Source: Nigrospora sphaerica
Taxonomy: Eukaryota > Ascomycota > Sordariomycetes > Amphisphaeriales > Apiosporaceae
NCBI GenBank assembly: GCA_018287875.1
Contig: JAGVVL010000027.1
Span: 1,054,001 to 1,118,000, forward strand
DNA: 64,000 nucleotides
Direction of reading: 5' to 3'
The translations under genes were made by a program, and so were the position numbers. The notes beneath the pieces are model-generated. The model had not been told where the DNA came from and did no database searches. It saw nothing but the letters and a program-made list of their open reading frames with translations. Positions 21,511-33,468 of the stretch are shown here, one piece after another (position 1 is the first letter of the stretch; each line of letters begins with the position of its first letter).

Positions 21511-22266
21511 TGACTGCTAACCTCCAAACAGCAAGAACAGCCCTAGTGCGGCCCGAGACTGTGGTTGCCGCAACGGGGAACTGCATACCAACTGCATTTG
21601 TCCTGGGACGAAATTTTGCTACGGGTCCCCATGGTTGGATCGCGGATTGCTGTCGTATCATCATCAACCGAGGAAAAACAGACCGGCAGTGATTGCGGCG
21701 CCTGCCTCAGACTCTTCTACGCTATCGCTAGATGTCGGGAGGTTGCAAGCCAGACCATCTGCACCTGAGAGCGACAGGTGTCAGCTTGGCATCAGCACCA
21801 TCTTGACATCGTGCAACTACTTCAACCGACGTATTACTATATTTTGGTAGGTCTGCATAGCTATGGGGAATCTACTGGACACACGAAGCTGGATGATGCA
21901 GTTGGGCACCTGCGTAGGCCACTTCCCCTCCCCGCTGTGCCACAGGGAGTCACTGCCGGGAGTGTCCGTCAGAAGTCGCGGAGTCCTTTGCATCGAGAAC
22001 CTGGTGGGGGAAATGCTGTGCCGAGATCGCGTAGCCTACCATTAGGAAGTGTGTAGTCCTTGCCAGTGCTTCAAAGACCGCGTGTACCACCTAGTACTAT
22101 GTCACTGTACAATTGAGAAATGGCACGAGCGTCACGAGCTGCATACAGCGTGGATACCTACACCATACTGAGGGAGCTCGTAGTGCAGGTACCAATGGGA
22201 CCTGACCTGAATTGGGCATGCTGTCCAAACTCGACAATAGAGCTCACTATATCCTTTTCTGCTTAC
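21511..22266. other. Intergenic before duplication unit B
   Basis: Overlapping short ORFs (21330-21692, 21778-22056) show no domains. No repeat shared with other parts of the window was found. I see nothing further. Confidence 0.35.
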
Positions 22267-22467
22267 AGGGACATCCTATATAGCATCTGTGATGCACAAG
22301 GCAGGTGGTGGCAGCCGCAGGTGTCTCAGAGATAGGGTGGAGCACAACCTACGGCCTATGCAGCTGCCATATCGAGATGAAAGATATCTCCGTGAGCAGC
22401 AACTTGATAGTGAGACTTATACTCTTTTACAACATACACGCACACTCACATCCATTCTCATGACACC

Positions 22468-22680
22468 TGTTACAGCATGGGTACATAGGTACAGGTGTAT
22501 GGGGATGCATGGATCACGTACCACTGGCTGACGGTACGTACCGCCGCCGGCTGGATATATTCCTGCCAAGCAGTGGCTGACAGGAGCCTGTTTCTCTTTT
22601 TTTCCTCTTCACCGGTAGTTTTCGCACCTTGATAGAACCCTTGTGTCATGGACAGATCCCTTATTCCTTAAACCGTGATA
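22468..22680 (+). mobile_element. LTR remnant, 213 bp, family LTR-1 copy B
   Basis: It starts TGTTACAGCATGG and ends CCGTGATA (the TGACA end mutated). It has the same length as copies at 14738-14950 and 52379-52591. The upstream 200 bp are shared with unit A and may be the 3' end of the former internal region. Confidence 0.65.
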
Positions 22681-22707
22681 AGGATTCTAGTTTAGAGGAG
22701 TCCTACG

Positions 22708-22833
22708 TAGTAGACTAGGCCTAATTCAGCAGATAGCAATATATCTGCTGCCCCACGCTGTCAGCCCTAGTAGTGAGGCACGCCTTCTTCTACATATCAC
22801 TTTAACCCATGCTTCACCTCATCAGTTGACTAT
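22708..22833 (+). repeat. Left arm of ~125-bp inverted repeat
   Basis: The complement lies at 23960-24085. Shared landmarks are 'tagactaggcctaattcagc', 'atatctgctgcccc', 'gaggcacgccttctt' and 'cttcacctcatca', in order. Unit A has only the left arm (about 14965-15270, split by extra sequence). The pair may be the ends of a 1.4-kb fold-back element within unit B. Confidence 0.65.
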
Positions 22834-23542
22834 AAAGGCAGCAGCATTATTAATTTAGGTTCGCGTGGTGGATATAGGCGAGTCGTGCAGTTCGAATACG
22901 AGCTAGCTCCACCGTATTACCCCCCTGGTCCACGGCGGTTTCCGGACCCCCTGCCCTTGCCAAAGCGGACACCTAGTATTTTTTCTTATATTCTGTGACT
23001 GACATAGCCTAGCCCTTAGTGTTGGTTAATTAGCAGCTGTTCTTAAAAGAGCCTCGCCTAAAGACGATCGTGCCTTATGGAATATATTAAGCTTCTTATC
23101 TGCGGCTAGTAAGGGCAATTGTGACGGCGCACATGGAAGCCCTTAAAGCCGCTCTAGACTAAATTGGCTATAGTCGTGGCGTTCGCTATAGTGTCGCTAT
23201 GAATGGGGTTGCCGTATATTCGTGTTCCTAAACGTTGGCAGGGCTGCTAGCCTCGCTTAAAAGCCAATAGCAGGGAGGCTGAGTCATTTAAAAACTAGCG
23301 GTTAAAGTAGGCTAGAACTAAAAAAGCAGTTGGCTGGAATTCTTTAGATATAGAAGTGACGCTTCCGGAACACTATAGATTCTATATTTAAATGAAGTAC
23401 CGCTAAGAAAGAGGGACCTCTTCTTAGACAATCATTGTTATTTAAATACACGGGAGAGGTTGAAGCATGTGACTCGGTCGTAGCCCCTTATAGCACTTAT
23501 ACTTAGATTTAGTTACTACTCTTATCTATTAACTAGCTGTCT

Positions 23543-23591
23543 TAAAAGCGAACCCGCAATTACGTTGCAGTAGCTGCGCCTTATATGTGCA
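23543..23591 (+). repeat. 49-bp direct repeat, first copy
   Basis: It repeats at 23843-23892: 'aaaagcgaacccgc', 'attacgttgcag' and 'ctgcgccttatatgtg' recur with a few changes. The two copies bracket 250 bp that include a short plus ORF with the peptide CKRCRLVWWTGLLDEGDWC. Unit A lacks the whole piece, so it is probably a small inserted element. Confidence 0.6.
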
Positions 23592-23842
23592 AACCTCCCC
23601 CCAGGCCCTATCTTTCTGACTCGCTTCTTACCTTGAGGTTCAATCTGATCCAATGGCCTCCACGCCGCGTGAATACGCCGACCTTTCGTGGGCGCTAAAA
23701 GCCTCTTCACTGTTCCTGACCGGTGTAAGAGGTGCCGTCTAGTGTGGTGGACAGGTCTTCTAGACGAGGGTGACTGGTGCGTGTACGAGTGCAACCACTA
23801 TCATTACGGCATCTTACCGAGGGCTGACCAGGCTCATAACTG

Positions 23843-23892
23843 TCGCAAAAGCGAACCCGCCATTACGTTGCAGCGACTGCGCCTTATATGTG
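23843..23892 (+). repeat. 49-bp direct repeat, second copy
   Basis: Partner of 23543-23591. The sequence right after it ('gacattagct...') resumes colinearity with unit A, which marks this as the right edge of the inserted piece. Confidence 0.6.
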
Positions 23893-23959
23893 GGACACTG
23901 GCTACCGTTAGGTAGCCGACATTAGCTAGCCCATATATATAGGATAAATTAGAGTCAAT

Positions 23960-24085
23960 TAATGATGAGGTGAAGAATGGGGTCAAATTGATGTGTAAAA
24001 GAAGGCGTGCCTCTCTGCCAGGACTGGCAGCGAGGGGCAGCAGATATGTTGTTCTATCTGCTGAATTAGGCCTAGTCTACCACGC
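23960..24085 (-). repeat. Right arm of ~125-bp inverted repeat
   Basis: Reverse complement of 22708-22833 with about 85 percent identity by eye. It sits between the 'gacattagct' block and the SSCP2 promoter box, where unit A has no counterpart. Confidence 0.65.
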
Positions 24086-24142
24086 ATGACCCCTCCAGTT
24101 CTGGACCCAGGATGCCATCCACGCATCAATTAAGTAGTGCCC

Positions 24143-24172
24143 AATTTGAATCTAAGTGGGGTCGAGCTTTAT
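24143..24172 (+). promoter_or_regulatory. Shared 30-bp upstream box of SSCP2
   Basis: Counterpart of 16579-16608 (25 of 30 identical, all differences transitions). A TATAAA box follows at 24255-24260, 134 bp before the start codon, as in SSCP1. Confidence 0.55.
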
Positions 24173-24388
24173 TAATTCAGTTAGAGCCTGAATAAGGAAA
24201 AGTGATGCTGCGGGTTACAAACAGGGCCTTAATGACTGCCTTCGCATGTTTTTCTATAAAGAGTGAGGAATCTCCCCTTTCACTATTCTACAGCAGAATA
24301 TTCAACTTAGATTCTAACATCACATCCTTACAATACTTAATCAAAACACTTTCCACGTTCGACTCATCTCAGCATCCTCATTTACACA

Positions 24389-24722
24389 ATGGTCAACATT
24401 ATCTCCTTCGTAACTGTGCTAAGCGCCGCTCTTGGTGCGAATGCTGCGCTTTACTGCCAGTGTCTTTTCCCAGACGGATCCCACTGCTGTGTCGCCACGG
24501 TATATTAATCATTGCAATAAAATCCTCCAAATTCACTTACTAATCATGGTTTTCTAGGTCGGTGGAGACTGCACTGCTGGCTGCATGAATGCTGCTCGAT
24601 GGGAACCGTATAGCGGCGGAGCCCTCGAAGGAGAACGCACGAAGTGCAACGCTGGTGGCAAGTACTCTAAGGTCGGGTTCATCGCTGCTCAGGGCCGAAC
24701 TCAGTGTGATAAGAGACAGTGA
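24389..24722 (+). CDS. SSCP2: small secreted eight-cysteine protein, 91 aa
   Basis: Exons are 24389-24499 and 24558-24722. The donor is GTATAT after the SHCCVAT codons and the acceptor is TTCTAG. The N-terminal 20 residues (MVNIISFVTVLSAALGANAA) form a signal peptide. Cys lie at 23, 25, 33, 34, 42, 46, 67 and 87. Spacing C-1-C-7-CC-7-C-3-C-n-C-19-C is the same as in SSCP1, with n being 20 here and 11 there. The shared motif is CQCLFPDGSHCCV. The protein ends QCDKRQ. It looks intact. The role is unknown; effector, antimicrobial or surface protein are all possible. It lies 0.5 kb from the right edge of the repeat block and next to the PKS cluster. Confidence 0.82.
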
Positions 24723-25263
24723 TAGGATCAGAATTGGATATCTCTAGGATGGGTTCCATCCGGATGCTATGTTGAAAGATCTGCACGACACTTAATATAA
24801 TATCTACGGTTCTATATGGTTTACTACAGCTCCAGATGTCTGTGTTCTCTCCGGTCGTACAGTGGGCAGCTTACCGACTGTTCTAACCTACCTGACGCGA
24901 TAGCGGCGCAGGCAGCCGAGTGAGGCAAAATACAACTCTAAATATGGACTGTATCCTAGTTCACGACCCCATCTTAGCTGAGGCGCTGCTCGAATGTAGT
25001 CTACGCCCGTGATTTCTTGAAGTTTGTCGTCGCAGAGATGTGATGCGTAAAGGGTAGGGGACCTGCCAGTTGACAGATCCTGCTCTTAATAGCCTATGTA
25101 TGTCCACGGTATCCAGTTTAGCAGACTAGGTTATTGTCCCCCCCCGTGGTGGCACGCATCACAGAGTAAGTGATCATAACAACACACATGCGGCTCACGA
25201 TGGCCAACGTAGATCAGTACTAGAGAATACGCATTCGTTTCATGCTTCCGACTACTACTGAGG
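24723..25263. other. Intergenic between SSCP2 and the PKS 3' end
   Basis: AT-rich, without ORFs of note. It contains the left member of the inverted repeat that brackets the PKS cluster (25099-25162). Confidence 0.5.
25099..25162 (+). repeat. Inverted repeat left of the PKS cluster
   Basis: Sixty-four bases from 'tatgtccac' to 'gcacgcatcac' match the reverse complement of 41286-41347 with four substitutions and a length change in a C run. The pair faces each other across the whole PKS-to-GMC cluster. Confidence 0.75.
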
Positions 25264-28200
25264 CTATTCAAATTTGGCCTTCAAACCGGCCGCCGCCGCC
25301 TCGCCGAGCGACCATAGCGTGCCGAGGGCCATGATCTCGAGCACGCTAATCTCGAGGCCGAACGAGTGCTTCCACCAGCGGCGCAGCTCGATGGCCATGA
25401 GCGAGTCGAGCCCGATCTGCTGCAGCGACAGGGCCGTGTCGACGGCCTCGCCCTCGTCCCGGAGCATGAGGCTGAGGACGCGGGCGCCGATCTCGTGCGC
25501 CAGGAACTCGGCGCTCGCCGCCTCGGCAAGGACGTCCGGCTGCCCCGCCGCCTGTGTCAGGAACTTGGTGAGAGCCTCGCTTGCCGACCGACCATGCGCG
25601 GACGCATCGCCACCGTCCGCGCCCAGGTTGTGGTAGAAGCCCATGCGGCGGTCGCGGCGCCAGTTGGTCCGCGTGGCGGCATCCCGGAGGTCGCCCTCGG
25701 ACCGGAGGCCCATGACGACCTGGCCGGTGCTCGTCCATGGGTTAGGGTAGTGCAGGCCCTCGGTCGAGCCAGTGCCGGCTCGCAAGTGCGACGTCGTCGC
25801 CGCCGCTGCCGGCGCGAGCTTCATGGCCAGCTCCAAAAATTCCAGCAGCTCCTGTTCGGCCAGGAAGTAGAGGCCCTGGGATTTCAAGTTCTTACGCGCG
25901 ACCGGGTTCTCGGCCACGAAGCCGACGTCGTCGATGGGGCAGATGTTGAGCACGCTGGCCGGCAGCCCCAGGCTCCGCCGGTACTGCGTGAAAGCCTCGA
26001 GAAACGTGTTAGACGCGCTGTAGTTGCCCTGGCCTGGCTGCTCGACGATGGTGACGAGCGAGCTGGCCATGACGAAGAAGTCGAGCGGTGTTTCGGCCGC
26101 CCCGAATGCCTCGTGCAGGTTCCACGCGCCCTTGACCTTGGGCTCGTTGGCTGCCACCCAGTCGTCGAACGCCATGTCGGCGACAGGCGAGTCCCGGAGG
26201 ACCATGGCGAGGTGGATGACGCCCTTGATTGGGCTTGGTGCCAGAGACATGGCTTTCTGGATATCAGTGGCAGACTCGGCCCGTCCGGCCACACACACCA
26301 CTAAACAGCCCATTGTCTCCAGCTGTCGGACTGCAGCTTGGCCTTCCGGCGTCCGTCCCGCACTTCGGGACAGGAAGACGAGCGACCGCGCACCACGCTC
26401 CACCATCCAGGTGGCGATGACGGTGCCGAGACCCCCCAGGCCACCCGTTATGAGATAAGACGCGCCGGTGTCCAAAGCGAAAGCCCGCGCTGATTTGATG
26501 CCAGATTCAACAGAAAAGTCCTCCGTAGCCTTATCGGAGAGGGTAACGACAGCCTTGCCAATGTGGTTTCCGTCCTGGACCCAACGGAAGGCGTCCCTGA
26601 CGGCCGCTGCCGTGAAGGTGGCCGGCTTCAAGGGCGCGAGCTCGCCCGACTCGCACATATTAAGGCACTTGGCGAGAAGGCTGCAACCAGGTCAGCATGG
26701 GGTGAACATCTCGTTTAGTAGAGGGGGGGGGGCTGGACTTACGCCCCGGCGCGCTGCGGTCGCTTCTGAACTATATGCGTCAGATCCACACAGCAGTACG
26801 ATCGGTTCCGCTCAAAGTTGGCCATGGCAAGACGTCCGTCGTCGACAATGTCTCTCTTGCCGAGCTCGACCATCTTGCCGAACTCGGCCACGCAGTCCCA
26901 GGATGCGTGCAGGAGTTCGCCGGACACGGTGTTCAAGACGACGTCGACGCCGCGACCGCCGGTGGCCTGCTTCAGGCCGGCGACAAAGGAATCATCACGG
27001 GATTGGAATATGTGGTCCACGGGAATGCCAAAGGTGTTGACCAGGTAGTCGATCTTGGCCTGGCTGCTGACCGTCGCGAAAATCTGCAAAGCCCGCGTCA
27101 GTGTCTTGGTAATATTTGCAACCTGATGGTGGGCAGCTTACCTCAGCTCCTAGGCTCCGGCAAATCTGGATGGCGGCGTGGCCAACACCGCCAGTGGCCG
27201 AGTGAATCAAAACAGACTAGGAAAATTAACATTGGTAAGCTTTCAAACCCTAAGAGCGTTGCGGTAGGGGGGGGGGGGGGGGGGTTCTTTTCGTTGCAGT
27301 GAACTCACCTGTCCCTTCTCGAGCTGTCCCTGATGAATCAGGGCCTCCAACGCGGTGGCGAAGCAAATGGGCATCGTTGCCGCCTCTTCGAAACTCATAC
27401 CAATGGGAATCTTCTGTACCAGAGCGCTTGGCACGACGACCGACGTCTTGAAGCAGGCGTCGGGAGGCAGTGCCATGACCCTGTCGCCAGGCGCCAGGCC
27501 AAGGCTGTGCGCTTTGCTCCCGACACTGGTTACAACGCCCGCGACCTCGAGACCAAAGGGGATTCCCTCACCCATTCCCGCAGACGGTTTCAGGAGACCA
27601 ATGGCGTACAGGACATCCTTGAAATTAATGCCTACGGCGCGTGTGGCGATGGTCACCTCATCGTCGCCCGGTGATGGCTTGAGAGGCAATTCGCTGGCGA
27701 CCCAAGACAGATGGTCCAGCGAGCCTGCCAACGACGTCTGCAAGGACTTCACCGCGTATTGCGCTTGTCCTTCGACGCGTTGCGTCTCGCGAAGTTCCTT
27801 TTTAACCAGGAAGGGCTGGTACCGGCCAATCTTCACCACGCCATCGTCAACAACGTACTCCTTATCGGTCGCGAGCGTTTCGTCGTCGCGGCTGCTACAG
27901 ATCTTGAAGAGCACTTTCCTAACCAGAGCTGGCAAATCGGCCTCGGTGGCATCGATTTCTAGGGTGTAAATGGGGACGTGGGACTCGGCGCGGATCGACC
28001 GCATAACACCGAGAGCCTGCGCGGATCGTGGGTCACGACAGTTGAGCTGCGCAGGCCTAGTCACCCAAAGCAGGCTGCCTGACTCGTACTGCTGTAGGAT
28101 CCGCTGGAAGTCGGCAAGTCGCCCCGGACTGAGATCCTGGAAGAAGTAGGTCTCCAGATCGAGAAGAGACACGACGTCCTGTTCTCTGGGAAGCGAGGCG

Positions 28201-31200
28201 TCGCCAAGGCCGTAGACTGCCGTCTTAACACCACAACGCTGGAACTCAGCCACGACGCTTTGTGTAAGCGGCGCATCCGCATTGTCTGTTAGGATCGACA
28301 GCCTCGACGTGGCAGGCTTCTTGGGTAGCGTGACGGCGCCGCTCTCTACCTTGGTGCTCACGATGGCAGCGCAGTAATGGTAAGGCTCCTCAGCGTCGCG
28401 AACCGCCGTATCCACGCCTGAGAAACCGGTGGCCTTGAGCTCGGCATCCCAACGGTCGACGCTAACGTACGGCTCGAGGGGCCGGTCGTCGCCGTCGCCT
28501 AGCCACCAGCCGGAGAAGTTGCCGAAGATGTAGTTTGGGGTGCGGACGACGGCGCAGAGCTCCGTGAGAACTAGTAGGCCGCCGGGCCGCAGTAGCGGGT
28601 GCAGGTTACCCAGGGTCTCGCGTAGGGAAGCGGTCGCGTGGATCACGTTAGGCGCGAGGATCACGTCGTACGTCGCGGCCTCGAAACCCTGATCGAACGG
28701 GCTTCGGGCGATATCGAAGACGCGGTACTCCATGTTAGGCGCGTATGCGAAGCGCTCCTTAGCTTGCGGGAAAAAGCCGGCTGATATGTCGCTGAAGGTG
28801 TAGACGCTGTACGCTGGGAGGCCGCCGTCTGGGCGCACTAGGTTACGAAGAATCATCTCCGTCGTGCCGCCGGTGCCAGACCCGACCTCTAGAACACGAA
28901 GGTCGGGGCGAGAGTGAGACAGCAGCTTAAAGAAGTCACCCTTGCCAAAACTGACGGCGTTGTAAATCTCCGTCAGCACGTCCTCCTGCATCAGCGTGTC
29001 GAGAGTGTCTTTCTTGCCAGTAAAGATGTCCTCGCAGTTATCGTAGATGCGCTTAATGCCGATGGCGACGGCACCCTTAGACATAGTTAGCAAGCGCAGG
29101 TAGCGTTCCTCAATCATGGCATGCCGGGTGGCCGATTCTAGGGTTAGGAATGGCTTGGCTTCCTCCCGGAGCAGCGGATAGGTGCCCTCGCGGGCGCGTT
29201 TGATCTCCAACTCGAGCCAGATGCGGAATTTATCAAAGTGCCAGTTGCAAGGCTTGAGATCTTGTGTCCGGTTAAAAGTCTCGATTATGCAGAGAAGCGT
29301 CATCTCTTCCTGCAGCCTAGTCTCGATGGGTACGGACGGAGGCGGCGTGAAAAGCGTGGCGTGGTCGACCATGTCAAAGTCGGGCAGCCACTCTAACCGC
29401 GCCGCCGCGTGCGGCTCGTGATCGCCCTGCAAGACCTCGCCGTCGTCGACGGGGGTAAGCACAAGGCCATCGAGGCGGAGTGCAACCCTCTTCTCACTGC
29501 CAGTGCCGTAGGTGACATCCACTGACAGCTCGTCCCCAGCACCATGAGCCGATGCGACGCTCCGCGCCGTGGCCTCCAAGTCTGCCGTGCTCGGGGGGGC
29601 TACGATGAGATCCTTGATCGTCGTCGGCACACGGAGGCATCCGAAGTTTCTACCGATGCCCTTCACCATGGCTACCAAGAGGAGCTGCAGGCAGGCGTCT
29701 ATGGCCACCGGGTGGAGATGGAATGCCGCGTCCTGGCGCAGATTGCTGTCGATCTGGATTGTTGCTGTGGCCACGCTTTCTGTCGTCGACGAAGTGATAC
29801 CGGAGAGGGCTTGGAAGTCGGGGCCATAGGAAACGCCAATCTTGTCCATGGCGGAGTACCACCGAGTAGAGGTGATTTTCCGAACCATGTTGTTCGGCGA
29901 CGGAACGGGCAAAGGGGCCAAACCTTCGGTACTGTACGCCTTCACCTGGCCTTCGCAATGCTTCGTCCAGGACGAGTTGTTGTAGGACATGATGCAGAAC
30001 TCGTACCAGCTTGAGTCGGCCGACTTGGTCAACTTTAGGGGTCGAAGCGACGTGATAATCTCGACGGACTGGTCGGATAGGATCATGGCCGACCGCACAG
30101 AGGCATTGCGAATCCGGTACCCAGTGTCGAAGCCGGTGGTCTGTCGCACCGCCTCGCCGACCATGGCGATGTATCCAGCGAATGGGAAAACCACGTCAGA
30201 TCGAACCTTATGGTCTGCAAGCCACGGTTCGTCTACCAGGTTAAGTTGGTTGCGCCACAGGGGCTCCATAGCCGAGCTCTCAGGAACACGAGCGCCCAGC
30301 AGACGGTGGTGGCCGAACTGGCGGAACCGTGACTCCCTGGACACGCGCGCTTCGTACCAAAAAGACCCGTGGCTGTGATCCCAGGGGTATCTTGGAAGGT
30401 TGGTCAGCACCTTGCCCAAGGTCGGCACGCCCATCAACATGTCCACGTCCACGCCGTACTGATAGAGATAACCGAGAGCGCACAGTAATGTGTGGCGAGC
30501 GTCCCGACCGCGGACCAAGGTTGACACGTAGTTGCACTCGACGCTGGAGGCGGCACAGATCTGGCGCAGCGGACCTCGGAGCGTAGCATGAGGGCCAATC
30601 TCGAGCAGGACGGTGTTCTTGCTCCCGTGCTGGCCCTGTCCCTCGATGGCACGACGTACGGCGTCGGTGAACTTGACCCGTGATACCAGGTTGGCGACCC
30701 AGTAGGAGGGGTCGAGCACCTCAGCCGAGGTGATCTGCTTTTCATATACCGAGGAGAACATGGACACCTTGGCCGCGCTGGGCGGCGAGGGTGGAAGCCC
30801 CACGCCTTCATCGTAGGGGCTTGAGCTCCAGGCGGCTTCAAGCAAGTCATGGTAACGTTCCGAAAGGGCGCCCATGTGCTTGGAGTGGTACGCCATGTCG
30901 ACGTTCAGTCGCCGGGCTAGGGTGTCCATATTATCTTCCCGGATTCTGGCGAGGACGCGCTCCAGAGCGTCGACGTCACCAGACAGAGTGGTGCTGGAGG
31001 GCGAGTTGTCGCATGCAACAGTGACGGCGCCCAAGACACCCTCTTCGCCTAGGAACGGGGTCATTTCAGCGACGCCTAGGCCAACGGCGGCCATGCCGCC
31101 CGCGAGCGTGTTGGACTTGGTCACAAGCCCGCGATAATAGGCAATTGTGATGGCACTCTCGCTTGAAAGCATCCCGGCCGCGTAAGCAGCTGCGATCTCA

Positions 31201-33468
31201 CCGCTGGAGTGGCCGATGACGGCGGTAGGAACGAGTCCGGCCCGTCTCACACGATTTGCCAAGGCGATTTGCAGTGCCGTGCAAAGTGGCTGGGCCAGCT
31301 CGGCCGTGGCAAGCCTGCTCTTCTCGGCGGGAGCAAGCAGTTCGTCTAAGCCGGCAACATATCAGCTTCGGTGAACGTAAGGGACGGGCAGGAATGTTCT
31401 GGGTAAGTAGCGCGTACCTTCGATGTTCCAGTTTGGAGGGTGCGGCAGGCCCTTCAAGACGTGGTTCATGTTGGCAAGGTCTCTTCTGAACTCGTCGTCT
31501 GTCTGGACAAGTTCCTTGCCCATCTCAGCCCATTGGGCTCCCTGACCACTGAAAACCATGATGGTTCGGGGGCTCGAGCCGAGAACTCTACCGGCAGAGG
31601 ACGTCTCGACGATGCTTCCATCGGGATTGGCGAGGACAAAAGCTCGATGGGGCAGCTTCTCACGGTGGCGCGCAAGCGTGTAGGCCAGGTTGTCCACGGT
31701 GGAAGGGGACCGTTCCAGATAGGCTTGCGTTTCTGCAATCCGTTGCTGTAGTGAGTTTGCCGTATTGGCAGACAAGACGAGAAGTCGAGGGGTAATCTGC
31801 TCTCCCGCGGACGCGATGCCGTGAGGAGCGATGGCCTCGGGGGGCGACTCGAGGATAACCTGAGATGGTTTGGATCGTCAGTTCGAAATACACAAGCAGG
31901 GCAGAGAAACCAATGCAAACATACGTGGGCATTGGAACCTCCAATTCCAAAAGAGTTGATGCTGACACGCTTGTCACGTCCGGCAGGCCATGGCTCGGGC
32001 TTCACGGGCACAGTGAGCTTATTCTCCTTAAAGCGTACTAGTTAAAAGATCCAGGTCAGCTCCTATCCTTTTGCACCTTCTCGTGGGAGAGAAATGACTT
32101 GCTCTTAGGATTCGGTGTTGTGAATTTGATGTTGGGCGGGATCGTGTCGTTTTCCAGGGCCAGCACGCCCTTGATTAGGCTAGTCAGGCCCGATGCGCCC
32201 TCCGAGTGTCCTACATTGGGTTTGACCTATTTCGCAGGGAAGGTCAGTATTCATCTTGCCGGGCAAGGGATGATAGGGCACTCACCGAGCCGATGTAAAC
32301 GCCATCCTCTCCAAAAACATTTCCCACTGCGTTGGTCTCCAGCGGATCACCCGTAGGCGTGCCGGTGCCGTGGCACTGCATCATTCTGAAGTCAGCAACG
32401 TTCCCCACCATGTCGAAGCACAAGCGCTCAGGGTGACAATCAATCTCACCTCAACAAAGGCCGTCTTGCGGGGATCCAGCCCAGCATCATTGTAAACCTT
32501 CCTCATTAACGCCTCGTGCGCCAGGCCGTTAGGTGTCAAGAGGTTCTGGCTTCGCCCATCACTGTTGGTACCGGAGTTCCGGACCACGGCTCGGATCGGG
32601 TTGCCGTCCCGGATGGCATCGTCGAGGCGCTTGACATAAACGGCATTTAAGGCTTCGGCACGGCCATAGCCATTCGCTTCAGCATCAAATGTCTTGGACG
32701 AGCCATCCGGGGCCAACATGCCTTCCTCTGTCATGGCAGCTGACGTGGTCGGGCCCATGATGAGGTTCACGCCGCAGACGAGGGCACCTGTGCAGTCTCC
32801 ATTCTGTAGAGCTCGGCATGCCTCGTGAAGGCCGACGAGTGATGCAGAGCATCCTGTCTTGATCACCATGCTAGACCGGGGCGGTCAGTTTCGCACTTGG
32901 AGCAGCCAAGGGGGGAAAGCCAACCGACGTACCTTGGGCCTTTCAGATCGTACTCGTACGACAGGCGGTTGGCAAGCATGAGGTCTCCATGGCCCGTCAG
33001 GAGGTAGCCCCCACTGTGCTGCTGCTCTCGCGCGGCCATCTGTAGCCAGTCCTCTCCAAAGGTACCGACGTAGCACCCGATCGCCTTGCCGCGAAAGTCG
33101 GCCTCGCCGGCACTCTCCAGGGCCTCGCGGGCGACCTCGAGAAGCTGGCGCTGCTGGGGGTCGCATCGCTCTACTTCCTTCCTGCTCATGGAGAAGAAGC
33201 TCGTGTCGAGGGCGCCCAGGTCCTCGTCAAGAAAGTAGCCAAACTGGGCATTTATGGCACCTCGTTTACCGCACTTGGCCGTATAGCCCTCGCTATTGTA
33301 CCTATCTGGGGGGATAACACCACGAAGGTCTTGCTGGTCATGGAGTACCTTCCAGAACGCCCCAGTGTCCCGCACACCTTGGGGTAGACGGAGCGCGATT
33401 CCACAGATGGCGATTGGTGGTGGCAAGGACGCAGGTGTGCCAACGTCCGAGTCTGCGTTGTCGCTCAT
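25264..33468 (-). CDS. Highly reducing polyketide synthase, 2531 aa, 10 exons
   Basis: Exons: 32933-33468, 32450-32870, 32286-32375, 32103-32226, 31925-32037, 31418-31859, 27309-31345, 27142-27216, 26743-27083, 25264-26680; 7596 coding bases with no stop. Domains in order: KS (Cys186 in KTGCSASL, His321 in [10 protein letters not shown], His356 in NVGHSEG); AT (GHSSGE, Ser622); DH (His954 in [12 protein letters not shown], Asp1125 in HPVAIDACL); C-methyltransferase ([13 protein letters not shown], about 1390-1404); ER ([14 protein letters not shown], about 1926); KR (TGGLGGLG, about 2138; Tyr2280 in GNYSASN); ACP (IGLDSL, Ser2486). All catalytic residues are present, so it should make a reduced, methylated chain. 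There is no release domain. Intron 4 starts with GC (GCAAGT at 32102-32097), the only choice giving NPKIRFKENKL. Intron 7 holds an 18-G run. Confidence 0.95.

Larger units (their letters stand above)
22267..24722 (+). repeat. Segmental duplication unit B (LTR remnant to SSCP2)
   Basis: This is colinear with unit A (14506-17201) from the pre-LTR segment through the LTR, the 'cagcagatagcaatatatctgc' segment and the 'tagtgtcgctatgaatgggg' block to the promoter box and the cysteine-rich gene. It keeps the empty site of the 717-bp transposon near 23190. It carries private DNA at about 23330-23910 and 23955-24130. Confidence 0.8.
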
